Under the pieces are notes generated by a model that saw only the letters and a list, made by a program, of their open reading frames with translations, searched no databases and was not told where the DNA came from. This document shows positions 23,338 through 31,929 of a stretch of 32,033 bases of DNA, piece after piece. The stretch's first letter is position 1; each line of letters begins with the position of its first letter. Origin of the DNA: Clostridium sp. CAG:411 (GTDB lineage Bacteria > Bacillota > Clostridia > Lachnospirales > Lachnospiraceae); assembly GCA_000437275.1 (NCBI GenBank), contig FR899724.1:63584-95616 (forward strand), given 5' to 3'. The translations under genes and the position numbers were made by a program.

Positions 23338-23682
23338 ATGGTCAGTATTAGCAGTGACGTCATTCGTGGTTATAACGACACCATTATATTATTTTTGCTT
23401 ATGAAAAAGCCTTCTTATGGCTATGAAATTTCCAAACAGATTCGACAGATTTCCGAGGAAAAATATGTAATCAAAGAGACTACTTTATATTCCGCTTTTA
23501 CCAGAATGGAGAAAAACGGCTATGTAGAATCTTATCAGGACAGTAATAATGAAACAGGAAAACGAAGAACCTACTATCGCATTACAGAAGAAGGCAAACA
23601 GTATTATCAGTTAAAATGCGAAGAATGGAAAGTAACACAGGATGTTATACAACGTTTTATCTGTAGCAGCTCTGATGCGTAA
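23338..23682 (+). CDS. PadR family transcriptional regulator
   Basis: A 114-residue winged-helix regulator of the PadR type. It contains the core LLMKKPSYGYEISKQIRQIS, the recognition helix segment IKETTLYSAFTRMEKNGYVES and the wing TGKRRTYYRITEEGKQYYQ. Length matches the short PadR-s2 subfamily, which has only a short C-terminal dimerising helix. PadR proteins usually repress a nearby efflux or envelope gene and release DNA on binding a small ligand. The gene has a gggaggtga ribosome site seven bases upstream of the ATG and is first in an operon with a HAAS membrane protein and a DUF4097 protein. A repeat array at 23283-23324 suggests autoregulation. Confidence 0.93.
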   Translation: MVSISSDVIRGYNDTIILFLLMKKPSYGYEISKQIRQISEEKYVIKETTLYSAFTRMEKNGYVESYQDSNNETGKRRTYYRITEEGKQYYQLKCEEWKVTQDVIQRFICSSSDA

Positions 23683-23698
23683 ATCCACAGAGTCAATG

Positions 23699-23762
23699 CT
23701 ATTCGCAATCCGCTTCGCTGCTTGCTGTATGGTATACAAATATTCATTTGGATTGTGAGAAT
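23699..23762. repeat. Copy 1 of a degenerate intergenic repeat, with hairpin potential
   Basis: A 27-base segment (23700-23726) matches 31933-31959 at 25 of 27 positions. Here the start (attcgcaatcc, 23701-23711) can also fold back on ggattgtgagaat at 23750-23762 over about nine pairs. It lies in the gap between padR and the HAAS gene. Confidence 0.6.
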
Positions 23763-23802
23763 GCAAAACAATTCATTTTACATTAAGAAAGGGAGTATTT
23801 AT

Positions 23803-24816
23803 ATGGAAACGATTCAAACTTATCTGGAAAATATGTTTCGGACACTTCCAGCTACTGCAGAAGTGTTTCGAGCAAAAGATGAACTTTATCAAATGATGGA
23901 GGACAAATATTTAGAGTTAAAAAAAGAAGGAAAAAGTGAAAATGAAGCCATTGGTATTGTAATTTCTGAATTTGGAAATCTAAATGAAATTGCAGAGGAT
24001 CTTGGCATAAAAGATATTGTTACATCAAAAGAAGAACACAAAGAGGCTGGAAGATTACTTTCTCTAGAAGAAATCAGACAATATTTTAAGAACAAAAAAA
24101 CGAGTTCCTTCTTTCTGGCACTTGGTGTACTGCTTTGTATTGTATCTTGTATCGGTCCTATTATAGGAGATGCAATTGCAAACCAATCCAATACTATGGA
24201 TGATAGTTTGCAAGCCATTGGTGTGATTGCTATGTTTCTTTGTATTGCAATTGCTGTCGGTTGTTTCCTTTATTCCGATGCAATGCTGCAAAAATGGAAA
24301 ACTTGGCAATTTGAACCATGTAGCATCCGTACAGAAACCGTCAGCTTTATTAAGGCAGAATACGAAACCGTACAAATGAAATATGCCCTGCTATTAACCC
24401 TTGGCATTGCGCTTTGTATCCTTTGCCCTGCTCCAGCTATACTGATTGATACAAGGAACCCCTCTTACTTTTGGGAAAATATGTCCGGCGCTTTTGTTTT
24501 ACTGTTCGTTGGTTTCGGTGTATTTTTTATTGTTTATAGCCAAACGCAAAAATCTGCTTACCGTAAAATATTAAAATGGAATGGTACCTCAAATGGTGCT
24601 TATTATTCCACTCCAAAACACGACACTACTGTAGTTTATAAAAATCCCATCATAAATGTTATGATGTCTTTATACTGGACTACAATAACGTGTATTTATC
24701 TTTGTTGGAGTTTCTTGACTTTTGATTGGCATATTTCATGGATTATCTGGCCTGTTGCTGCTTTGGTATATTCCCTCCTTAAACTATTATTCCAATCGAA
24801 CGAGAAACAGGAATAG
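23803..24816 (+). CDS. HAAS (permease prefix/DUF1700-like) multi-pass membrane protein
   Basis: A 337-residue membrane protein. Residues 1-70 form a HAAS/DUF1700-type helical prefix domain (METIQTYLENMFRTLPATAE... then KSENEAIGIVISEFGNLNEIAEDLGI), commonly found in genes next to PadR regulators. About six membrane helices follow (about residues 100-330), with short loops and no transporter signature. The frame opens at 23722, but gggagtatttat before the ATG at 23803 fixes the start and leaves the intergenic repeat outside the gene. The gene is second in the PadR operon and precedes a DUF4097 protein by 60 bases. The HAAS domain is thought to be a signalling or protein-contact module; the actual activity is unknown. 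Confidence 0.82.
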   Translation: METIQTYLENMFRTLPATAEVFRAKDELYQMMEDKYLELKKEGKSENEAIGIVISEFGNLNEIAEDLGIKDIVTSKEEHKEAGRLLSLEEIRQYFKNKKTSSFFLALGVLLCIVSCIGPIIGDAIANQSNTMDDSLQAIGVIAMFLCIAIAVGCFLYSDAMLQKWKTWQFEPCSIRTETVSFIKAEYETVQMKYALLLTLGIALCILCPAPAILIDTRNPSYFWENMSGAFVLLFVGFGVFFIVYSQTQKSAYRKILKWNGTSNGAYYSTPKHDTTVVYKNPIINVMMSLYWTTITCIYLCWSFLTFDWHISWIIWPVAALVYSLLKLLFQSNEKQE

Positions 24817-24875
24817 GTGGTATAGAATTTGTAGGCACTGAAAGAATAGCAATAGGAAAGAGAGGATTTCATATT

Positions 24876-25685
24876 ATGGGTAAAAAAATATACCTGACAA
24901 TTCTATATATTATTACGATTTTCTGCATCGGATTTGGAATTTTTTATCACTTCTATGGAAATTTCACAAACTGGAACACGGGAAATGAAAAACAAGTAAA
25001 AATAGACAAAAGGGAACTTTCTGCATTTGAAAACTTAGACCTTGATTTAGACACTGCTGATATTACATTGAAACAGGAAGGTACTACTTATACTATTTCT
25101 TATGCATTTCAAAATAAAACAGAGCCAACGATATCCAATAAAGATGGTCTGTTAAAAATAAAACAAAAGACCAAAAAATTAGGCTTTTTTAAAAATATGA
25201 AGCATAAGAAAAAAGCACAGATCACAATTACAGTTCCTACCAATGCAACGTTTTCTTCCTTGGTTCTTTCTAATGATGTAGGAAGTGTAAAAATCGATTC
25301 GATACAGGCTCAAACGATGAAGCTCACCGGATCGGTAGGTGATTTGGACATAAAAAATTGTTCTGGAAAGGATTTTACTTGTGAAAATGATGTGGGCGAT
25401 AGCAAAATAAATAACTGCTCTTTTACTAATATGAAAGTAATTGGAGACACGGGAAATATAAAATTGGAATCCTGCGTTTTTTCTACCTTAAATGGTAGCA
25501 ATGACGTTGGTGATATAAAAGCCACAAAATGCGAAAACCTAACAGATTACAAGATAGATCTTACTACGGACCTTGGCTCCATTCGCGTAGGAAAGAAGAA
25601 GCAGGGAACCTCTTACCATTCCACTGGCTCAACTCAAAAATCTATTATTCTAAAAACCGATCTGGGAAATATAAAACTAGAGTAA
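24876..25685 (+). CDS. DUF4097-type beta-strand repeat membrane protein
   Basis: A 269-residue protein with one N-terminal membrane helix (about residues 5-24) and an extracytoplasmic beta-solenoid. The repeat unit is a short strand ending in a glycine turn with D/N, as in NDVGSVKIDS, GSVGDLDIKN, ENDVGDSKIN, GDTGNIKLES, NDVGDIKATK and TDLGSIRVGK. About seven such turns are visible, matching the DUF4097/putative adhesin fold. The domain usually follows PadR-HAAS genes, as here. It is likely an extracellular sensor or adhesive face acting with the HAAS protein; this is inference. A strong terminator follows. Confidence 0.85.
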   Translation: MGKKIYLTILYIITIFCIGFGIFYHFYGNFTNWNTGNEKQVKIDKRELSAFENLDLDLDTADITLKQEGTTYTISYAFQNKTEPTISNKDGLLKIKQKTKKLGFFKNMKHKKKAQITITVPTNATFSSLVLSNDVGSVKIDSIQAQTMKLTGSVGDLDIKNCSGKDFTCENDVGDSKINNCSFTNMKVIGDTGNIKLESCVFSTLNGSNDVGDIKATKCENLTDYKIDLTTDLGSIRVGKKKQGTSYHSTGSTQKSIILKTDLGNIKLE

Positions 25686-25705
25686 GTAGTAGCCACAAAA
25701 CAACA

Positions 25706-25757
25706 AAAAGAGTAGGCAGCAAATTGCTATTGAACTGTAACGCTGCTCTACTCTTTT
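25706..25757 (+). terminator. Terminator of the padR-HAAS-DUF4097 operon
   Basis: The arms aaaagagtag (25706-25715) and ctactctttt (25748-25757) pair, extended by gcagc/gctgc. A T-rich run follows on the plus strand. Confidence 0.82.
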
Positions 25758-25840
25758 ATTTTTACTCTATAGAAAGGTACATCCTATAAAACCAAACACT
25801 CCGCAGGATTTGCACAGATGCATAGGAAGATGCTTCAAGC

Positions 25841-25868
25841 GGATATTCGCAAACCGCATCTGGCATGC
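25841..25868. repeat. Copy 2 (diverged) of the intergenic repeat
   Basis: The segment starts ggatattcgcaa, identical over 12 bases to 31930-31941, and then reads accgcatctggcatgc, a diverged form of the remainder. It lies between the DUF4097 terminator and the beta-helical lipoprotein stop. Confidence 0.45.
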
Positions 25869-25899
25869 AAAAAAGTGTAACGGACTTATCCAATTATTC

Positions 25900-28017
25900 T
25901 TAAGATAATGCTTCTGGTTTTTCTACTGCATAATCAGAAAAGCTTCCACTGCTTGCCGCATCACTATCCTTGGATGTTTCGCTATAATTACTTACCGTAA
26001 CTTTCACTTTACTGTTTCCTTTCACCAAAGTATTTCCATCTTTATCTACAATCGTGACTTTATTTCCATTCTTGTCAACAATATTTCCTGCATTATAAAG
26101 ATTTGTTACCGTACTATTTCCAGTTACTACCCATGTAGAATCCTTGCTAACGGAAAGATTGCAGGTTCCATCTCCACCATTTCCCACATTGCTTTCATCC
26201 TGTACAACCGCACCAGTTAATTTACTTCCATTTAGCATATAAAAGTTCAGATTACTAATGCTATCCCATAAAATGTCTCCTTCCATCTTCTGCTTACTTG
26301 CGGTAAAATTACAATCTGCTCCATTGCTTCCTGCACTTCCCCAACCTCTTGCATTGGAATTTCCTGTACATTTTAAGAAAAAGTCATTATCCTTTGCATA
26401 TGTAATGTCTACATCCTCAATATAAAACGTAGATTCTGTATTGGTTGTGTAGAACATTCCACCGGCTTTTGCGGTCAGGCTACCTCCTACCATTTCAAAG
26501 GTACTGTTTCCTACCTCTGAATCTCCTGACATACTTTGATATAAGATTACATTCCACTTACAATCATTCTGCTCATTATCTCCCATATTTCCTGTCAGGT
26601 CACAATCGTAAAGTCTGAGGCTGTTTAATCCTTCTATACAAACTGCTTCCGAATGATTTGCCGTAAGTTTTGCCTTATTTACTGCAATATCTGCGGTACA
26701 ATAAATAGCTGGAGAACCCGTTCCATTGGAAGTGTAGGTTCCTTGATCCACAACCATTGTACCACCGCCACGGTCACTTCGGATGGCTGCTGCCGATTCC
26801 CCTTGTGTGGTTGCAGTTACATTCCATGCATATAGGCTTCCACCACCAGCGGCGTGTAGCCCACCAGAAGTGTCCTGTTTTGTATTGATTGTGGTATCCG
26901 CTACATAAACTTTGCTATCTCCATAGGCAAATACGCCAGCTCCTCCAGCCGCATCTGTATCAATAGAGGTATTGGATACATAGGTTGTTCCACCAGTTCC
27001 CAATACGGCTGCACCAACACCATAAAAGCTGGAATTGTCTCCACCAGTGCTATCTGATGAATTTCTCTTAACTTTTGCATCAGAAACGGACACCGTTCCA
27101 TCTTTTACCAATATGGCATTTTCATCTGTTCCTGTAGAAGAAACGGTTTCACCTTTTATTGTACTATCCTCGCTGTATTCTTTCTCTGCCGTATAGGAAA
27201 CATTGCTGCTTTGTCCACCCATATCAGGCGCTCCTCCAGTATTTTCAGCCGAGCTTACTTCCATATCCAAAATGGTCACTTCTGTAACTTTACCCTTTTT
27301 ATCAATGGTCAAACGTACTACATCTCCCACTGCTAAAGTTGCTCCTTTTTTGTCTTCCTCCTTTATGGTAGTCTTGCTACTCATATGAACAGTAGCAACC
27401 GTATCACTTTCTATAAACTGCTCCTTTGAACTACCCATACCACCTGGTGCATTTCCATTGCCTCCCTGTGGTGCATTATTCTTAGAATTTGACGCCTGTT
27501 CACTTGGGTTCTGACTCTTCGTACTATCGGTATTATCCTTGTCTTGTTTCTCTGTCGTTTCTCCATTGGCTGCCTGCTCACCACTTGGTTTTTCCGGCAT
27601 CTGCTGTTCTGTCTTATTCTGTGTATCTGACTTTTCTGTAGAGTCTCCACTTGTTCCGTTTGCACTTTCTGACTTTTCTGAAGCCTCTCCATCTGTTCCA
27701 CTTGCATTTTCCGGTTTTTCTGGTACCTGTCCATCCATTCCGCTTGCATTTCCTGGTTTCTCTGGTGCATTTCCACCAGCACCCTGTCCATTTCCAGGTG
27801 CCATTCCCATACCAGAAGAACCAGAAGAACCAGAAGAAGAAATTGCCCCCATCGTAACCGTAACTACATTTCCATCTACACTTGCCACTTCTGCTACTAC
27901 TGTTGTGTCTGAAAGTTCTACACCTTCTGATTTACTTGCACAACCACTAACACTTGTAAGCATTGTAGCTGTCACCATCATCGCCATTGTTTTTTTTATC
28001 CATGCCTTATTTCTCAT
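25900..28017 (-). CDS. Beta-helical surface lipoprotein with acidic/Gly/Pro linker
   Basis: A 705-residue secreted lipoprotein. The signal peptide ends with the lipobox SVSGC (Cys at about residue 26), the substrate of Lgt. A short beta domain follows. A 130-residue low-complexity region comes next, rich in G, N, S, E, K and P, with repeats such as APEKPGNASG and VPEKPENASGTDG (about residues 70-195). The C-terminal 430 residues are a right-handed beta-helix, seen as repeated short strands: TTYVSNTSID, SKVYVADTTINTK, GSLYAWNVTATT, STFYIEDVDITYA and so on. The fold suggests carbohydrate binding or a passenger-like adhesin. No catalytic residues are evident. The ORF extends 9 bases upstream, but aggag 9 bases before the second ATG (28015-28017) selects this start. 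Confidence 0.83.
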   Translation of the reverse strand: MRNKAWIKKTMAMMVTATMLTSVSGCASKSEGVELSDTTVVAEVASVDGNVVTVTMGAISSSGSSGSSGMGMAPGNGQGAGGNAPEKPGNASGMDGQVPEKPENASGTDGEASEKSESANGTSGDSTEKSDTQNKTEQQMPEKPSGEQAANGETTEKQDKDNTDSTKSQNPSEQASNSKNNAPQGGNGNAPGGMGSSKEQFIESDTVATVHMSSKTTIKEEDKKGATLAVGDVVRLTIDKKGKVTEVTILDMEVSSAENTGGAPDMGGQSSNVSYTAEKEYSEDSTIKGETVSSTGTDENAILVKDGTVSVSDAKVKRNSSDSTGGDNSSFYGVGAAVLGTGGTTYVSNTSIDTDAAGGAGVFAYGDSKVYVADTTINTKQDTSGGLHAAGGGSLYAWNVTATTQGESAAAIRSDRGGGTMVVDQGTYTSNGTGSPAIYCTADIAVNKAKLTANHSEAVCIEGLNSLRLYDCDLTGNMGDNEQNDCKWNVILYQSMSGDSEVGNSTFEMVGGSLTAKAGGMFYTTNTESTFYIEDVDITYAKDNDFFLKCTGNSNARGWGSAGSNGADCNFTASKQKMEGDILWDSISNLNFYMLNGSKLTGAVVQDESNVGNGGDGTCNLSVSKDSTWVVTGNSTVTNLYNAGNIVDKNGNKVTIVDKDGNTLVKGNSKVKVTVSNYSETSKDSDAASSGSFSDYAVEKPEALS

Positions 28018-28194
28018 AAAAATCATCTCCTATTCCCTATTTCAATTCATTAAATTTCAGTTTCTAAGTAACATCCTTTGCTTGTTGAAAACAGTATATA
28101 CTATTTTTTACTTCCTTGGGGGATTTTCACAAAAGCTACATAAACAATTCAGAAGCTGGACACAAATAGACAAAAATAAGCCCCCACTTTAAAT

Positions 28195-28223
28195 TTGTTG
28201 CATTTTTGCCGATACAATATAAT
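28195..28223 (+). promoter_or_regulatory. Promoter for the HD-GYP-like gene
   Basis: A -35 TTGTTG (28195-28200) and a perfect -10 TATAAT (28218-28223) are spaced by 17 bases. The start point would be near 28230, 46 bases before the ATG. Confidence 0.75.
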
Positions 28224-28275
28224 ATATTTATTTGTAAAAGACACATATATTTACATAGGAGGAGAGGGGATATTT

Positions 28276-29226
28276 ATGGATTACCAAACAATGCAACGCT
28301 TCGAATCACTGATTCGAACCAAGCAATTATCACAAAATGAAAGAGAAGAACACAGGTTAAAATTATTTTCTTTCTTACTTCCAGCATTGATAGAATGCGA
28401 AAAAAAGTTTTCTTTCTTGCAACTGGCAAATCCTATTACATTGGAAGAACGTGCCACAGATATTACTAAGGCACTTATGGCGGCTGATGAAGATTCGCAG
28501 CTAATAGATTGTATCATGCAGCTAAAAGAAACTGCACCTCAACTATTTTCTCATTCTGTTGAAGTTTGCTATATTTCTATGTTTATTATGGAGCAGGAAA
28601 AAAAATTAATAACCGCTTCCGTACGTCAGTTAAAATTGTACTATAAAGATGTACTCCATCTTGGAATTGCAGGGATTTTACATGATATTGGAAAATTCAA
28701 TCCGAATAATAACACAATCATTGAGCGAAAAGAAACGATGACTGCTCTGGAAAAGCAACAATACCGAGGTCATGTAATTAATAGCAATGGCCTGTTAAAA
28801 AAGAAGAAACTGGAGCCTTCTATTGCACAGGGAATTTTACAACATCATGAAACTTGCGATGGACATGGTTTTCCACTCAATCTACATGACAGTAACATTA
28901 GTGAAACCGGTAAAATGCTTGCAATCGCTGATTTTTATGCCCATTGGATGGAGCAATCTGATCTGCCAGACAGAACAGACCCTTTTGCAGTTGCTTATAT
29001 TTTAAATGCCAAAAGCAACCTTTACGATATCAATCTTATAAAAAAGTTTTGCACTGGATTTTTAACCAATCTAGTTGGAAAAAAAGTTCTGCTAAGTGAT
29101 CAGACTGAAGCAATCTTTTTAAGTCTCAACGAAAAGCATCCAAGGAAGTCGCAGGTTGAAATACAAGGAAAACAATATAATTTAGAAAAAGAAACTACAT
29201 TAGAAATCATGAAAGTCATTTCCTAA
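28276..29226 (+). CDS. HD-GYP-like phosphohydrolase domain protein
   Basis: A 316-residue protein. Residues about 90-255 form an HD domain close to the HD-GYP type: SHSVEVCYISMFIM, the metal-binding HDIGKFN, GHVINS and the C-terminal ILQHHETCDGHGFPLNLH. HD-GYP enzymes cleave cyclic di-GMP. Here the usual GYP reads GFP, a common variant, and the metal-binding His/Asp residues look intact. No receiver, PAS or membrane segment is attached; the 90-residue N-terminus is helical and unassigned. The gene starts at 28276 after a ggagaggggatattt ribosome site, with a consensus promoter just upstream. It is monocistronic. Whether it acts on c-di-GMP or another cyclic dinucleotide is not settled. Confidence 0.82.
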   Translation: MDYQTMQRFESLIRTKQLSQNEREEHRLKLFSFLLPALIECEKKFSFLQLANPITLEERATDITKALMAADEDSQLIDCIMQLKETAPQLFSHSVEVCYISMFIMEQEKKLITASVRQLKLYYKDVLHLGIAGILHDIGKFNPNNNTIIERKETMTALEKQQYRGHVINSNGLLKKKKLEPSIAQGILQHHETCDGHGFPLNLHDSNISETGKMLAIADFYAHWMEQSDLPDRTDPFAVAYILNAKSNLYDINLIKKFCTGFLTNLVGKKVLLSDQTEAIFLSLNEKHPRKSQVEIQGKQYNLEKETTLEIMKVIS

Positions 29227-29383
29227 AATGGCTTTCCTTTCTATTTACCAGACAATAAACCAAAACTTTCTGCTTGCATGAAAATTCTACCAACCAAACC
29301 ATCTTGATTCGTTGTACAAAATAATATTTTTTCATTACATTCACTCATTTAGCAAACCTATATTTTGGGAAGGGGATTTTAAT

Positions 29384-30283
29384 ATGAAGCATTCATTAGG
29401 AAAAGTAGCTATGAAAGTATCCTTTGTCAGTATTTTTTGCAATGTTTTCCTGTTCCTTTTTAAACTCTTAGCAGGTATTCTTGCACATTCTGGAGCCATG
29501 ATTAGTGATGCCATTCATTCTGCGTCTGATGTATTCAGCACATTTGTGGTTATCATTGGTATTAAACTGGCAAGCAAGGATTCCGACAAAGAACATCCCT
29601 ATGGACACGAACGAATGGAATGTGTTGCTGCCATTATACTTGCTACAATCTTAGCGGTTACTGGTCTTGGTATTGGTCTATCTGCTGTTGAAACCATTCA
29701 CAATGCTGAAACAAATAAAATTACCATTCCCGGACAATTGGCTCTTATGGCAGCAATCGTATCCATTTTGGTAAAAGAAGCTATGTTTTGGTATACAAAA
29801 ATCAATGCAAAACTAATCGATTCCAGTGCTCTTATGGCAGATGCCTGGCATCACCGTTCGGATGCATTGTCTTCTGTGGGTGCATTAATCGGTATTAGTG
29901 GCGCCCGCATGGGGCTTGCTGTATTAGACCCTATTGCCAGTATTGTTATCTGCCTCTTCATCTGGAAAGCCGCCTACGATATTTTCAAGGATGCCATCAA
30001 CAAAATGCTTGATACTGCCTGTGAAGATGCCGTAGAACAGGAAATGCGCACTGTTGCATTAGCACAACCAGGAGTAGAGGGCATTGACCTACTTCACACA
30101 CGCGTATTTGGAAACAAAATTTATGTAGATATGGAAATTTGTGCAGATGGGCAGAAAACCCTTTTAGAAACTCATCAAATTGCAGAACAGGTACATGATG
30201 CCATTGAACAGCAATTTCCTAAAGTGAAACATATTATGATACATGTAAATCCTGTGGAAAACAAATCCTATCTTGATAAGTAA
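29384..30283 (+). CDS. Cation diffusion facilitator (zinc/iron/manganese efflux)
   Basis: A 299-residue CDF transporter exporting divalent metal ions in exchange for protons. The metal-site helices are visible: SGAMISDAIHSASDVFSTFV (Asp and Asp of the first site) and SALMADAWHHRSDALSSVGA (His and Asp of the second). Six membrane helices cover about residues 10-205. The C-terminal cytoplasmic domain (about 206-299) ends with the VKHIMIHVNPVE motif that contacts metal. The metal specificity cannot be read from sequence; the HD pattern fits zinc or manganese/iron. The frame begins at 29312, but ggaagggg nine bases before the ATG at 29384 defines the start. Confidence 0.92.
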   Translation: MKHSLGKVAMKVSFVSIFCNVFLFLFKLLAGILAHSGAMISDAIHSASDVFSTFVVIIGIKLASKDSDKEHPYGHERMECVAAIILATILAVTGLGIGLSAVETIHNAETNKITIPGQLALMAAIVSILVKEAMFWYTKINAKLIDSSALMADAWHHRSDALSSVGALIGISGARMGLAVLDPIASIVICLFIWKAAYDIFKDAINKMLDTACEDAVEQEMRTVALAQPGVEGIDLLHTRVFGNKIYVDMEICADGQKTLLETHQIAEQVHDAIEQQFPKVKHIMIHVNPVENKSYLDK

Positions 30284-31164
30284 AACAGAAATAAAATTGT
30301 GTTATATACTGTTTAACGCACTAAAAAGTATCAGATGTAAACATCCTCCACTACCTTTTAGTGCGCTATTTCCAGATTGCCATCTCTCAAAACGGGTGGA
30401 TGAGAGAATAGCCTACAAGAAATTTATCTTTCTTGTGTTCATTTTGTTTTGTACATAATTGCAGCAATACCTTAGTACTACTAACAATTACTACGTTTCG
30501 TCCTTCTACCTCTATTTGCTCTTTGTTACTCAGGGAATATGAATATTTTTTCGCCAGCTTACATCATCATTCCCTTTTATTTTTCTAGTTTTCCTGTGAA
30601 CAATGCACCTCCCTTTCTTCTGTATTTTAGCTTTTACTTCCCACACCTTATTTACTCTAAGGTTTTCCAAAACATGTCACATAAATTGAAATCTACTCAA
30701 AAATCAATTTACAACCAGCAGACTTTTTTAAGTATCTTAACAGAATAAACATACACCCTTTCTATATATGTCCTTCTGCTATTGATTTTTCTGTCGCATG
30801 TCTTGATGTTCAAACTATATCGCTTTCTGTTTTAAATTTCAATACTCCTTGCAGAATCGGATAAAATCTTGCAGATTTTGACACTTTTTTACCGCAATTT
30901 GCCAACTATTGGTAGTTTTTTCTTTTCAATTTTCTCGATTAATTGTTACTTTTTTCTTCAAATTTTCTAATTATGCCCTCGCATTTTTTAATCTCTTTTT
31001 CGAATTCACTAAATCTTTTTTGGCTATCCTTAGTAAAATGATACGTAGCTTTTTAAAAAAATTTTCCATCTTCTTGTATTTGTAGATTTCAATATCCTTA
31101 ATGCCATATCTGACATTTCTGCATAATATATAAATACATACAACTCTATGCAGGGAGGTTTATT
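30284..31164. other. Gene-poor 880-bp region with hairpins
   Basis: No convincing gene is found between the CDF and collagen-like genes. Three stacked hairpins occupy 30317-30436. Reverse-strand frames at 30839-31052 read like pieces of a decayed helical coding sequence. The plus-strand 69-codon frame at 30539 lacks a ribosome site and is probably noise. The last 25 bases hold the ribosome site of the collagen-like gene. Confidence 0.6.
30317..30436 (+). other. Three stacked hairpins downstream of the CDF gene
   Basis: Hairpin 1 is a 10-bp stem cgcactaaaa/ttttagtgcg (30317-30326 with 30357-30366), containing an inner gatg-taaa-catc. Hairpin 2 pairs gctatt (30365) with aatagc (30407) and ctctca with tgagag. 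Hairpin 3 is an 8-bp stem acaagaaa/tttcttgt (30415-30436). No T run follows any of them, so a terminator is not the obvious reading. Confidence 0.5.
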
Positions 31165-31923
31165 ATGAACTGTCCAAATAATAAATCAAGAAATTGCTGT
31201 AATGGTTGCGGAGCCTGTGGCACTTATGTAACCATTCAAGGACCACCAGGACCTATGGGACCAGAAGTGCCAAGAGGAGAGCAAGGACCTGCAGGAATAC
31301 AAGGTCCTAAAGGGGACAGAGGCGATACTGGGCCTCAAGGCGAAAAAGGCGACACTGGCGAACAGGGGGAGCAAGGAATTCAAGGCCCTAAGGGGGATAC
31401 TGGCGAAACACCAGCAATCATGGTTGTAGAGGATACCCCTCTCAGCTATAAACTGAATTTTAAAACTTCTGCCGAGGATATCACAACTCCAAACTTGTTT
31501 AAATCTCTCGATGAATATCATGTAGACCTCTCGGTCTCAGGCAGCACACTAAATATTCCTTTAGGAAACTTAATCCTAACTTACCAGAATACTTCCTCCA
31601 CATCGGTTCGGATTAGTGTAGCTGCAAAAGATACGGCTACACCTGTTCTTACTGACATGCGCCGTACTACTATTTACAATGCCGCCTCCGTTGAATCACA
31701 ACCTTATAATGATACCACCGTATCTACACGAACGGTACTTGATGATTTGATGTACACCCAATCACAAGAATCCCACAGTATGCTAATCCGCCAACAGGAC
31801 CCCGCAACAAAACTCTGGTCGTTGTGCGAAATCCATTCATTTATTTCTAATGGTGGTGCAAGAACCTCTATCTGGGTACAATGGAGTGAAGTAAATGTCA
31901 ACTATGAGGCACCTTCTGTATAA
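31165..31923 (+). CDS. Collagen-like (Gly-X-Y) surface protein
   Basis: A 252-residue protein. The N-terminal 25 residues are Cys-rich (CPNNKSRNCCNGCGACGTY) with no signal peptide. Residues about 30-86 form 19 collagen-type triplets (GPP, GPM, GPE, then VPR, GEQ, GPA ... GDT, GET). One triplet has Val in place of Gly. The C-terminal 165 residues form a beta-rich domain without repeats (PLSYKLNFKTSAEDITTPN...), arranged like BclA-type exosporium or surface proteins, where the head domain trimerises. In spore formers such proteins coat the exosporium; in other Firmicutes they are surface adhesins. Export route is unclear because no signal peptide is seen. An agggagg site seven bases before the ATG supports the start. 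Confidence 0.82.
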   Translation: MNCPNNKSRNCCNGCGACGTYVTIQGPPGPMGPEVPRGEQGPAGIQGPKGDRGDTGPQGEKGDTGEQGEQGIQGPKGDTGETPAIMVVEDTPLSYKLNFKTSAEDITTPNLFKSLDEYHVDLSVSGSTLNIPLGNLILTYQNTSSTSVRISVAAKDTATPVLTDMRRTTIYNAASVESQPYNDTTVSTRTVLDDLMYTQSQESHSMLIRQQDPATKLWSLCEIHSFISNGGARTSIWVQWSEVNVNYEAPSV

Positions 31924-31929
31924 AGTCAA

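Noticed and set aside
27539..28192. 217-codon plus-strand frame, serine/proline/phenylalanine-rich
   Set aside because: Shadow of the low-complexity part of the beta-helical lipoprotein on the other strand.
30539..30748. 69-codon plus-strand frame in the gene-poor region
   Set aside because: No ribosome site, phenylalanine/serine-rich composition expected of AT-rich noise and no family resemblance.
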